44,542 bases of DNA, taken from NCBI GenBank assembly GCA_033557835.1, contig JAWQRO010000286.1, forward strand, positions 1-44,542. The letters are read 5' to 3'. Of this stretch, positions 11,918 to 22,500 are shown in pieces. Under the pieces are notes generated by a model that was not told where the DNA came from, did not search any database, and saw only the letters and a program-made list of their open reading frames with translations. This stretch comes from Helochares maculicollis (lineage: Eukaryota > Arthropoda > Insecta > Coleoptera > Hydrophilidae). Position 1 is the first letter of the stretch; every line of letters starts with the position of its first letter. Made by a program: the position numbers and the translations under genes.

Positions 11918-14900
11918 CTTATGTAATAGTAAACGATAACAATGTGTGTAGATGTAATGATTACAAGTTTCTTTGTCGATTTTAATACTTTTTGGACAAA
12001 AGAATTGCTCTTATTGCGTAATTTTCGCGGACTAAATTTGGTCAAATATGAAAGCCGACATATGATCATAGTTTTATAGTCAAAGAGTGCGACATAGACC
12101 TATTGTATACTAGCGTAAATGAGCAACGATAGAAGCAAAATAGTTCATTTACGCAACAGCAACTTTTATACCGATATTCATCTATTATAAATTGCCAGCT
12201 TTTAAAATTTCTGGCGGACTTTTCCTCAGTTTTTATGTTTTCCAATAATATCCTGGTTTGTAACGATCCAATTATAAATTCCCTAGGCATTTACTTCGTG
12301 TATCTACTTCCAGGAACTAAATTATATTATTGGTAAAGGGACAGTTAGGCAATAGCTCTCTGGTGGCAAAAATTGTATATATAAACGCAGAGAAGATAGT
12401 ATAAAGACGTTTATACTAGAAAAACTTGACAATAATGTCTATGACAATATTTTCTTATTTTTATATAATGTTGTTTTTTAATAATGATTGGGGCGGTTTA
12501 ATGGCTTTGAAGCGAAAAATAAATCTGCAAGCAAGAACAGTTGATTCAATTCATTCTTATTTTTCGATTCGAAAGGAATGTTCAAAATTTTATATTAACA
12601 GTAAAATGTTTGCAATTACTAACTTATATTCATCAATAAGCCAAGACCATGTGTGGGGCCAACTTCTTGAAGTGTTTTCATCTTTTTTAAAAACATATCT
12701 AAGCCAAGTTAAATCTTGTTGAGCTGTTTTAGGAGACATTTAAAAATTTTAATACTACAAAATATCCTTGAATATCTTATAAAATATGTAACATTGCAAG
12801 GTTTAATATATACTAAATAAGCATACGTCAAATAAATTCACATGACTATTAATGAAGATTTGATAAAAATTCACAGCTATCTTTTACAAACACTTCACAA
12901 TTCTACAAAGAATTTTTTAATTTCTTTAATATATCCACTATTGTTTGATTCTCTTACTAGAACGACATTTTCAAGGTATTTCATCCTCTCATCACGATGC
13001 TATTTAATATTTCCCCATGAAATTATGTTGCTGTTTGGTTTGTAAATTTCCTCTACTAATTTTTCTCCCAATTAAGCAACAACAGCGCACTTAAACAAAC
13101 AAATTTGAACATTCTTCATAACCTTGCCATACATCTATAGCAGTTCATTTTAGTTTTTCATTTTAAACTGTGAATTGTTTAATATTACCTTCAATAATCT
13201 TTAAAAATGCTGGAAAGTATGTCTTTTCTAATGTTTGTCAATGCTATTCTGAAACTTCTTAACTAATTATCCTCTGCTCCAGATATTCATTAGGAATTAA
13301 GTTAAAAACTTGAGCTATTCAAGTTTTGTTTGTAATATATGTTGCTGGTACAGCAAATATTAAAAAGTTAAGTGAGTTTTCCTTAAATATTTAGCAACTT
13401 AGAGTATTTACAATATACCCTTTATTTTCTAAAAAAGTCAGATTGGAACAATTATTTCTTGCTACTTTAGAATAGACATTGTCACCTCAAAGTGTCCACA
13501 TAGAAATTACCTTAAAACGAACTTTTTTATTAATATGTTTCCTTTATACTCAGATAAGGAGGTTTGTTGATAGTTATGGCGAAGAAAATTTCAATTACAT
13601 TCTCCAATGATGCGTTTTAGTCGTAAATCAAAATCACTGTCTCTTAGTCAAAGCCACGATTCTTTCAATTAGTGGTTCATAGTAGACTTCTTATAATCTG
13701 ATTTATTTGCAAATATTAGATGTGTTATAGTATTGTATCAGTTTTGAGGAGAAAAATTAAAAACTAGTCTTAGTAACGCACATTACTTCTTTATGTTGGT
13801 TCTTTTTGTTAGTTCAGCAGTATCAACCTTTTGGTTTTTAAGGTTGAAGTAAGAATTTATATCAATCGTTAATACCATTAACCTATCACTAGGATATTTG
13901 TTAACGATTACAAAATATTTACATAGAATACGACGTATTCGTGAATCCAAAATGTGTCCACCTTGAGAATAACCATGATTATCGTAACCACAACTTTCAC
14001 GTTTATACGTGGCAGCTCTCCTCAACTTTTGTCAATTTTCAGGAGTTATCTGTACCACTTGGTTTTATCTACTAATTTAAAATAAAATGGTATTTTAGTT
14101 GAAAATATTGTCTTAAGACTAGATTTACAACCGACTGTTATATCATAGTGTACCCAATGTAAAGCAACTTTGCTATTTTATATAAGTTTATGCTATTCAA
14201 AATTTCTAAGATACTCAGAAAATCTGGTATTTTCAATTTGGTTGCGCATGGCAGATAAGCCATCATATGCTCCAAAATGCATAATTTTGACAAAAATAAA
14301 CTTTAAAATAATCATCACTTTTAAATAAAATTTGCAATCGGTTAAAAGAATGGTATTGATTTGATTTAAATACAAAATAGTAAAGTTTTACTTGTATATA
14401 CTTAGTTATATTTATATGGCCTTGTACGAATATAACAAATTTCACAAATAGTCGGTTTCGGGAGTCCAAAAGATTTTGAGGCGTATAAGAATTTAAATAG
14501 GTTAATTTAAGGCCGTAGCATTCAACAAATCAACACCAATATGTTTCTAATATATGTTTTTTCTTCAAGGATTCTATGAGCTATGACAAAAAATGGCAAA
14601 ATATTTATATTTTGAAGACGCTGTAATTACTGTTATTTTACTAAAATCATTATTAGGTACTTATTCAATACCATATCTGATATAACTGCTCAAAGTATTC
14701 ATAAGTAAAAAACCAATTCATATAGAAACAATTGAAGTTTAGTGAAGTCCTTTTTTATTGAAATATAATTTTTTAGGGTTGGAACAACGTAAATTATATA
14801 CTCGGTAGAATTATTCAGAGTTGGAGTAGAGAGATCATATCTAATATTTTAATTCAATATTCGTTGCCGTTTACACTACAAAATTGATTACACGTTCGTT

Positions 14901-15263
14901 AATTCAAATAAAACTACTCGCAGTCAACCTTCCCAAAATTTGGTTAGGAGAAATTCAAATCATGAACATTTGGTGAAATTTCCAAAGATCAAAACAAAAA
15001 TACCCAAAAAAAGCATCACTTCACGCAGATCTTTACGGAAAATCTAAATGTATTTATTTGCGATAGTGTCAGTGCGTATATATGCAAATAAAAATAAATA
15101 ATTGCATAACAATGAACATATTCAAGAAATAATTACTTCAAACTGACCTGTACTCGTCGATTAACCAACCCCATTTCGGTTCCCATTCTCTTCTGTTTTT
15201 ATCATCTTTTTCCGTAAACTGCTTTATCCGACTTAGCTCAATTGCTTCGTTATGAATCGGCAT
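11662..15263 (-). CDS. CIMIP1/C20orf85-like ciliary protein, isoform from first exon A
   Basis: Coding exons are 15263-15148 (38 codons, phase 2) and 11905-11662, or 11917-11662 by an alternative in-phase acceptor. They give 119 or 123 aa. A 5' UTR exon ends at 15763 (donor GTAAGT) and joins an acceptor before 15284. The N-terminal exon contains FTEKDDKNRREWEPKWGWLI followed by DEY. The C-terminal exon contains RVPEIMRKHPDPRSIFPVPE, then YGWISTKPEFQLEIYGPDVY and a proline-rich end. This order (charged helix, W..xWG(F/W)L, then FP.P.....GW.S..P) matches what I recall of the C20orf85/LLC1 family, about 137 aa in human, a microtubule inner protein of ciliary doublets. In insects the expected sites would be the sperm tail and sensory cilia (inference). 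A single 3.2-kb intron spans two further homologous first exons; see those entries. Family assignment is moderate. Confidence 0.6.
12172..12290 (-). CDS. First coding exon C, paralogous to exons A and B
   Basis: ATG at 12290 is preceded immediately by an in-frame TAA. The exon gives 39 codons plus two bases and ends in SWQFIIDEY with a phase-2 donor (CG|GTATAA), the same position as in exons A and B. The Trp pair is partly lost (one W remains in FKSWQF). The next exon (11917 or 11905) is about 255-266 bp away, a normal insect intron, so this is the nearest and most obvious partner of the shared exon. The joined protein would be about 120-124 aa. A TATATATA (12383-12376) stands about 90 bp before the ATG. 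Confidence 0.55.
12376..12383 (-). promoter_or_regulatory. Candidate TATA box for first exon C
   Basis: TATATATA read on the minus strand, placing a start near 12352 and a 5' UTR of about 60 nt before the ATG at 12290. In such AT-rich DNA a chance match is quite possible and no clear initiator is seen. Confidence 0.3.
12461..12524 (-). CDS. Possible private last exon for first exon B
   Basis: After the acceptor CTTGCTTGCAG (minus strand, ending 12525) one base completes a Lys codon from exon B. Twenty more codons (FIFRFKAIKPPQSLLKNNII) then run to a TAA. The intron would be 99 bp. The product would be 59 aa and lack the conserved FP.P..GW half, so this could be a truncated paralog, a poison isoform or chance. 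The phase match and good acceptor are the only support. Confidence 0.3.
12624..12739 (-). CDS. First coding exon B, paralogous to exon A
   Basis: ATG at 12739 opens 38 codons plus two bases, exactly the length of exon A. It ends in W-S-W-L-I-D-E-Y with a phase-2 donor (AA|GTTAGT). The text QQDLTWLRYVFKKDE, then RSWPHTWSWLIDEY, aligns with exon A and, as I recall it, with the N-terminus of human C20orf85. In-frame TAA codons lie directly upstream (one codon before the ATG), so this is a starting exon. A TATA-like TATATATT (12812-12805) lies about 70 bp upstream of the ATG. It could splice to the shared C-terminal exon (11917 or 11905), or to a short private exon at 12524-12461 that is also in phase. 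Confidence 0.55.
12815..15140. other. Non-coding stretch between first exons A and B
   Basis: Searched specifically for a further (L/I)IDEY exon and for a second copy of the FP.P...GW exon on the minus strand; none found. The rest is AT-rich, with short chance open frames and no recognisable family. Confidence 0.5.
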
Positions 15264-15284
15264 TATTTTCGAAGAATTTTAAAA
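15148..15284 (-). other. First coding exon A of the CIMIP1-like gene
   Basis: The exon is bounded by an acceptor (TATTTTATTCAG before 15284) and a donor GTCAGT after 15148. A TAA lies in frame seven codons before the start, so the ATG at 15263 is a true beginning and not internal coding sequence. It contributes 38 codons plus two bases, ending in L-I-D-E-Y and the first two bases of Arg. Confidence 0.7.
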
Positions 15285-15762
15285 CTGAATAAAATATAAT
15301 GTGATTTCCGAACTAAAATAGCTTCAAAAGGCGAAATTTATTTAAAAAAAATATCTACGACTTCAAAATAAAATGACAAAAATTGCAAAATAAAAAATTC
15401 CAAGTGCTATAGAAATAAATATAATTAAAATTTCTTCTTAATATTTACATGCCAATAATTAAAACAGATGAAATTGGCAACCAAATTCATTAAACTTTTT
15501 CAGTTAACAATTTACATACGATTATTTCAACGAAATCGTAGATCTGCAACATCTTTTGGAGGTATGCATGACCACCGTATCCGTATCCGTTAGAATTAAA
15601 ATGGTTTAAATATCTATTTTGCATATAGGCTAGCAGTTAAGACAAGTAATTTTATGTATTGCGCCTCAGTTTTTAATACGAATTAGCTCTTTAAAATGAG
15701 AGACTTATTCAATTTGTTATGCAAACATTACTTTTTTGTTTTAAATGCCATACAATACTTAC

Positions 15763-15850
15763 CTTATGGAAACGTGATTCTCTTGCGGGATAGACAACAC
15801 GATCTGCTCCAGAGCATATTTTCTGTGTACCGACTCAACTCCCGTTACTT
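15763..15850 (-). other. Probable 5' UTR exon of the CIMIP1-like gene
   Basis: A strong donor (AAG|GTAAGTATTG on the minus strand) ends a GC-richer segment at 15763. The following intron would run to the acceptor at 15285. The upstream limit near 15850 is a guess because no initiator or TATA box is clear. Confidence 0.45.
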
Positions 15851-16472
15851 ATGTACTCCCGGTTAAGAATCCACACTTTTAAAATATATACTTCAGCTTA
15901 GTGCATTTCTGTTTTTAATACTTGAGAATTGATCTGGGATGTATCTATAGTCTCTCAATTTCTGTATTACAGATATGAAATCCACATATTACAATTTGGA
16001 CCGATTAAGTGTATTCTTTTTCTTTGAACATCCAATATTTACTATTTATTATTGCTTTCTTATTGTTCTAATAATTTACAGTTTGAAACTCTACAGTTTT
16101 GTGCTCTGTATTTCGATCAATGGAAATGTTGCATATTTCCGTCTAAATGTTTAGTTGAATTTATGTGCTCCTACTGGTAAATCAGAACGTTTCAATATAC
16201 AGTCATTTGGAATCGTCTTGCATACAACATCCCCTCAAGTTCCTTATTTGATATTGCCCCAGAGAAAATATTCTTAATGCAAAATTCAAAAGTTGTGCTA
16301 AGTTGATCCTGAAACAGTTAGGAAAGCTTATTTCTTGAATTAAGGAATTTGTGGGTTTGAAATGATTTTTTTTGTTTTAAGGATGAGCCTCGTAAAGGTT
16401 TTTAAATTTCATAAAGTCTTGCACCATATCTTTCCGAAAATATAAAAAAACATGGACTGATATGTATATAGT

Positions 16473-16478
16473 TTTATT
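16473..16478 (-). terminator. Poly(A) signal overlapping the stop codon
   Basis: On the minus strand the last codons read GAA TAA and continue AAC, so an AATAAA hexamer spans 16478-16473 and contains the TAA stop itself. If used, the 3' UTR would be only about 15-30 nt. Confidence 0.5.
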
Positions 16479-18845
16479 CAGTACATTGATTTGGACTAAT
16501 TGCACATTTCAACTTATTTTTTTCTTCTATGCGAACTTCTTTTTCAATCTGGTAGCCATTCGAATCTACACAGCGGCACCAATTTCTTCTACATTGTATC
16601 TTTTTATAATTACCATTATTGCAACACTCAGGATGCTCTTCAGTTATTATACTTCTGGCTCTAGCACATTCTAAAAAGCCAGCAATGTAATCACACATAT
16701 CAAGTATCAATTATAAATATACATAGTAAATATTACTTACTGCAATTCATGGTTTTTGCTAATGGATCCGATAACGGAACAGTGAAATTTTCTAACATGT
16801 TTCCATCAGGATTAACACATGTTTTCCTAAAAAAGTGATATAAAAAATAGTGATGGTTCTTAGACTACACATGTTTGCAAACTGAGCAACTAGGTCATGT
16901 TGCTAACATTCTTTTCGTATCCACTATGAATATCTACCTTAACGATAAACCATGAATACACCCTTTTACAAAGATGATTGCAATACTGAATCACGATCTT
17001 CATGTTCGATAGGTCTCCCACCCCACCTGATCTCTACAATTTTTCTAAATCGCAAATCAATCTCAAGAAAATCTTAATTGTTATCGAATATTTGGCATTT
17101 TTTGAGCTATGGAAACAGAGGTGGGCCATTTTTATTACTATGAATAGGAATATTACTTTGAAGACATTAAAATTAATGCTCCATAACTTTCATGGAATAT
17201 CATATACATCTTCGGCGTCCTAAACACTACTATAATAATTTAATGCTAAGTCTACTAAAGCAGTGTTTTAAATGTTAATAACACTTACTTTGTCTCCGAA
17301 ATTTGAACTGCTTCATATTTTCCGTCCAGTTGACACTTTGGAAAAACTGTGCCAATCACCTCGAAGCCAGTTTGTGCTTTAATATCTGCTATTTCTTGAA
17401 TCATATCCACATATTTCTGCTCACATTCAAAGTAATACTCCCCATCTGGTTTGTGATATGTTCTGTTATCTACATGTTAATTTTTTATTACCCAATTGAA
17501 ATAAAATTCAGGTATAAATGCTTACTTACGACAAGGTAAAGTTTTATTTGAAATGAGTGTCATATTAACTAACTCATTATTAGGAAAAACAGATGACCCA
17601 TCTTTAGAATCGGTACATAAACACATTTCTCCAATGCATTGAAGAGTATCAAAGTCACCATTCGGCATACACCTAAAGTGTTCTAATGGAGTTAAATCTC
17701 TTCCAATTATTTTCTTTGCCATTTCATATTTTCTGGAGCATTCTGATTGTTGATAGAACCATCAAAGATTTCGTAGAGCATTAATACATTATTTTGGTTT
17801 ACTTACCACATGAGGCTTTTAAGCTTGGGGTTGTTGTGAAAGGCATTTCGCCAAATATCCTGTTTCCCTCTTCATTAACGCAGAAACAACTGAACATTAT
17901 TAATTACAAAAGATATGCATCAATATTATTAATTAATTTCTAATGTACTTACATTTGTCCTGGAATGCAAATATATGGTGTAAAATACCCACTTTTATCA
18001 CAAACTGGCCTAACTTCTAAGTGACCTAACGTTCCTTCACTTTCTTTGCGATCATATTCTTTCTGAGCTCTTGTGCATGATGTATCCACTACAAAGTACG
18101 CATATTAAAATGTGAGCTGTGAAATAAGTGCTAAAATAATGGTTTATTTAAAAGAAATATAATCATACTTGTAGAACATTTGGGGCCATTGTTGTTCTTG
18201 CATGCTAAGCCTGGTCCACATATGGATGTTGGTGTTGAGCTACTTGGACTTCCAATTGCGCAAGCTTCCCCTTCAGCTAAAAAACAGCCTCTATAGCAGT
18301 ATATTGCTGGTAAGTAGGGTCTAAATTTAATTTGCTTAAACGAGGTAAACAATTAATGACGTAATATTTTCCTTAAATTAAAAGTACTAGTTTTCAAAGT
18401 TTTTGCTGACTTTAAATGTATAACAATTTTCTAATCAGTTTAAGTATATATCAGTCAAGCAAATTGGTTTAATGAAAATATAAACAAATCCAGACTGTAG
18501 AAATTAGATTGAAGCAGTTACTACTGCTGAAATAAGTTGCTTTGGTTTTCACGTAATAAAGGAACATAAAGTACCTAAGTTTTCTAAGCAGTAATCACAA
18601 CAATTACAAGGGCCATGCCAAGGTAGAAATATTCCATTGTGCGTTCCGTTTTGAATACGACACTTTTCTGGTACTTCAATACAGTCAGTTTCTAGTTCCT
18701 AAAACAGCATAATAATCAAAGGATTTATCAGACTAAATCAAAAAGCACTTACCGAACAAAATTCCGCAGAGCAAAGTATGTCAACTTGTGCTTTTACACT
18801 AGAAAAAAGAATTGTAAACGCAATTAAAAAAAAGTACATTTTCAT
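16474..18845 (-). CDS. Secreted protein with four thyroglobulin type-1 domains
   Basis: Nine exons (18845-18753, 18698-18575, 18276-18169, 18088-17953, 17889-17807, 17742-17530, 17469-17289, 16826-16741, 16670-16474) join in perfect phase to 1,221 nt, 406 aa. The signal peptide is residues 1-19 (MKMYFFLIAFTILFSSVKA). Residues 25-110 form a Cys-rich module (CNCCDYCLENL, CGPGLAC) resembling the IGFBP N-terminal type. Four Tg-1 domains follow. Their core motifs are CFCVN (domain 1, about 112-181), CLCTD (domain 2, about 182-252), a degenerate KTCVN (domain 3, about 262-341) and CRCVD (domain 4, about 342-402). Tg-1 domains often inhibit cysteine or aspartic proteases, as in equistatin, so a secreted protease inhibitor or matrix protein is the likely role (inference). 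The fit of all nine junctions makes the structure secure; the orthologue is not identified. Confidence 0.88.
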
Positions 18846-18849
18846 TTAG

Positions 18850-21800
18850 ATCTTGATACCTATTTCACAAGGATTTTAGAACCCTGATTCTCAAATTAAT
18901 GATATAAAACTAGCTGATAAATACTTGATAAGATTAATTATCTTTATGATAGAACTGATAATGCTCAATAGATAATATTAGACAAGAAAAATACAATTAG
19001 ATGTTCGGTATTATATTCCTAAAATTGTGGATTCATTCAAATTTCCTTAAGATTCTTAACAGGTTGAAATGCATCCCAAATATAGTAAGAATACGACAAA
19101 TTGCCCTTCTTTTAGACTTCTTTAATACGGAAAAGACCATTCAAAGCTTAAAGAAGGCATAAAATAGCTGTATAAGGATTGATTCAGATAAAGAATGAGA
19201 ACATATGGAAGTTAATTTTTCTCTAAAATCAGATGTTTGAGACAAGAGTAGAGAAAGAGTAAAACTAGAGCACAGAATCAATTCCTTTCATAATGATACC
19301 CTCAATCTTCTAATGCCTTTCCAATGATCCATTCGCCAGAGAAAAAATATTGGGAACAGAATATAACCTTACCTAATAACTTTTCTCACTTTAACATTTT
19401 CAGAATATTCCTCCTAATCCAGATTGTTATTGTACCGTTTAAAATTGACAATGTATTTGGAAACTCTCATTTTGCTAAAAACACTCCACACTCATTTCCA
19501 ATAAACCATTTCGAAAACCTTTGGGAAATACAGAAAGTAAAAGAACAGTACTTGCTGCAACACTAGGATTTTAGTGTCGTAAGTCCACCAAACTAAAATT
19601 AAACGAACACAAAGTCCTTAAGAGAACTTAGTCAGTATATAGTTGATAAGGCCCCATCCCCATGACTTGAGCGTGTCTGTTAAGAATTATCCAAATAGAT
19701 TTGAAGATTGAGTATCTCTTGGACCAGGCGTACGCTCATGCATGATTTCACGAAGTATGAATTATAGTAGTAATGCAGAAAAGATAGCACAAGGACTTAA
19801 AAAAATGAATCTTGCAAAAAACTGTGGATGTAAACTCAAATAACTGTATCAAATGAAATCTAGGGCTTGTAGCTGATATCCAATCAGTTATTTTCGTATA
19901 CATGTACTCTAGAAATCCGTAGAATAAAACGTGGTAGGAGTTTAAATGTGTTTGCTAAAATTCATAAATACCTTTATTGGATAATATATTTGACTATTTT
20001 ATAATAATGTACAGAACTTGTACATAGAACACACAATATTGCTAAATATTAATTCTTATATATATACAATACACATGTACATAACATGAATGCATGGAAG
20101 CGCTACAAAAATTTTTAATGACACATTTTAATTTTCTTTGGTGTTTGGTATACATATAAGTTATTAGTGTGATTTTTGAATATACGCTATATAATATATA
20201 ATAATACTCTACTTTAAAAACATAAGTAGCGCTTCGCAACATTGAAGAAATTTGGAAAAAGGGAATATTTTATTTTAACACGCATACATACACATATACA
20301 ATTGAATCTTTATGCTATAAAAATGATTGCTATATTTTAGGTTTCTTCATAAACATTAGGCGGTGACACATTTTTATTATTTTTCGATTCGTTACTTCTC
20401 AGGAAACTATGTTAATAATAGTGGATCTGCCTCATAATCAGTATCCAAGGGACTCTTACAGCATTGAAAAAACCAAATTGTGGATAAAAGAATTATTTCC
20501 AAAATTTTCCCTTGATCTTATTTATAAATGGAATAATATGTTTTAATACTTTAAGCTTATACATATATATTTAGAAATATCAACGTTCAACAATAAAAGT
20601 AACCTTCAATAAATCAATCACAATGAAATCACTTAGAATCTAATTGAAATGTGAGCGAAATGCCAAATTAACAAATGAGCTACATTGAAAATATTGCATG
20701 GGATTGGTAAAATTTAAAAATATATCAACAATATAAATAAGATAAAAGTAACAAATTAGTTAATAATCAAACGCACTATTTAAACAAAAAATTTAGAATT
20801 CAGAGCAAAATGTTGTATCTTGTGTAATAAAATAACAGCAATACTTACAAAAAACTGGAAAAGTTCTCCTCTGACTAAACAAATGATTAAACTAGCTATA
20901 CATGAGAATATAATGCTTAATGCATCAGATGTTAAAAATGACATAATTGTACTAAATAAAATTTTGAAGCATTTAAAATGTTTAAAAATAAATAACTTTT
21001 ATATACAATCTGACATCTATATAAACAATAATAAAATATATCCCTATTACTACTATATACTATAAAATATGATATAGTGCATATATATATATATATATTA
21101 AAATAACAAAACTAAATTTTATACAATATATTTTCCAATACCAGACCGCCTACTTGATAATTTAAAAAATGTACAATTAATAAAAATGGAGGATTAAACA
21201 AGAATATTTTTAAACCTGCTTTCATATATTTTTAAATTTAATAAGTAAAATTATTTAACAGAATTTACTTTATGATATCGATGTTTATGAATATATTATG
21301 GCCATTTTCAATCAAAGATCAAGTTGTCATCATTGACATTAAAAAATTTTGCAATGTATCAAAGTAAATTAACTCGAAAGTAACGTCGATTTCACTTTTT
21401 AACAAACCTGCTGAATGTTGGCTCTTAAGATAGTTGTAATTCGAGTATTGATATACATTTAAGTTTAATTTCATATTGATACACATTTAAATCAAAACTG
21501 TTCATATTGCAGCCGGTATTAAAATTAAATTAATGTAATTATTTTTGTACTTTATTGACTACACGGTTTGACAACTTGAATTTTCCTCACAACTTAGCTG
21601 GTATACCGTTTTATACATCTATATATTTTTATTTAATTATGAAGAAAATAATTGAACACGGAGGCACACTTTGTTTTATAATTCATATGTTTAAGGCTAT
21701 ATATTAACATTCAGTAATAGGAATAACGTTCACCAATTTATATGGCTGCAACAATTAATAAATTGCGAACATTTTTTTAGAGAAAGAAAATGGACATCTA

Positions 21801-22075
21801 ATTTATGACATTAACAACAGACACTACAATCTTTAATTGTTATTGTCTCACTCCAATACAAAATAAAAGCTTTAATATACAAAATAAATAAAAAAAATGC
21901 ATCTAATAAAATAATAATGAACAAAATGTACATATGATGTTAGATTCTCTTAAAATTAAATAAATGCCCAGAAAATATGCAGTTCTCTAAGGTGATTACT
22001 AATAAGCATATCATAATTTCTTTAATAAATTAATCAAATAAAATCACTTTATATGTGATGTATATGGTAATACAT
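18850..22075. other. Intergenic, very AT-rich
   Basis: This holds the upstream region of the Tg-1 gene (a TTTATATC box at 18908-18901 is a weak promoter candidate) and the space beyond the Rbcn-3B 3' end. Open frames are short and unrelated to anything I know. A run of nine AT units lies at 21081-21098. Confidence 0.5.
21081..21098. repeat. AT dinucleotide repeat
   Basis: Nine uninterrupted AT units in intergenic DNA. Confidence 0.9.
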
Positions 22076-22078
22076 GAT

Positions 22079-22084
22079 TTTATT
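22079..22084 (-). terminator. Candidate poly(A) signal of Rbcn-3B
   Basis: AATAAA on the minus strand about 420 nt after the stop codon at 22501, the first exact hexamer I found downstream. In this base composition it may be coincidental. Confidence 0.3.
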
Positions 22085-22500
22085 AAATATATGAATAATA
22101 CATGGCTCTTGGGTCATACACTCAAAAGGTGCTAATTAATAATGGCACTATGTGATATTTGTCCTGGTATATTAAATCAAAACTTGAATCCGATTTACAA
22201 AAAAAATCATAAAATATTCTTTTATGGAATCAAGCATCAATATTATACGAGTTAATTCTGGGCTTTAGTTTTTAAGATAAAGTCACATCCGAAATAAAAC
22301 AATAAAAACAAATTTAGACAGTGCAAATTAACATAGAGCTTATTTTTCGTATATATATTATATAAATTAATAAATATGATACACATAGTTTTGAAAATTG
22401 CCTTACTATCTAATAACAATACAAGAAGATAAAAGGAGTTAATAGGTTGTGAAAGATCAGGAAAATCAATAAAATACACTATCACATATACTGGGCCATT

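Noticed and set aside
13560..13740. Minus-strand pieces resembling hAT or ZMYM-type transposase (ESWL, RDSDFDLRLKRIIGE)
   Set aside because: Stops occur every few codons, and I could not find terminal repeats or a second matching piece.
19324..19566. 80-codon plus-strand frame between the Tg-1 gene and Rbcn-3B
   Set aside because: No recognisable motif and no transcription signals; treated as chance.
22252..22485. 77-codon minus-strand frame right after the Rbcn-3B stop
   Set aside because: It lies in the presumed 3' UTR; the Leu/Ile/Phe/Tyr bias is that of AT-rich non-coding DNA.
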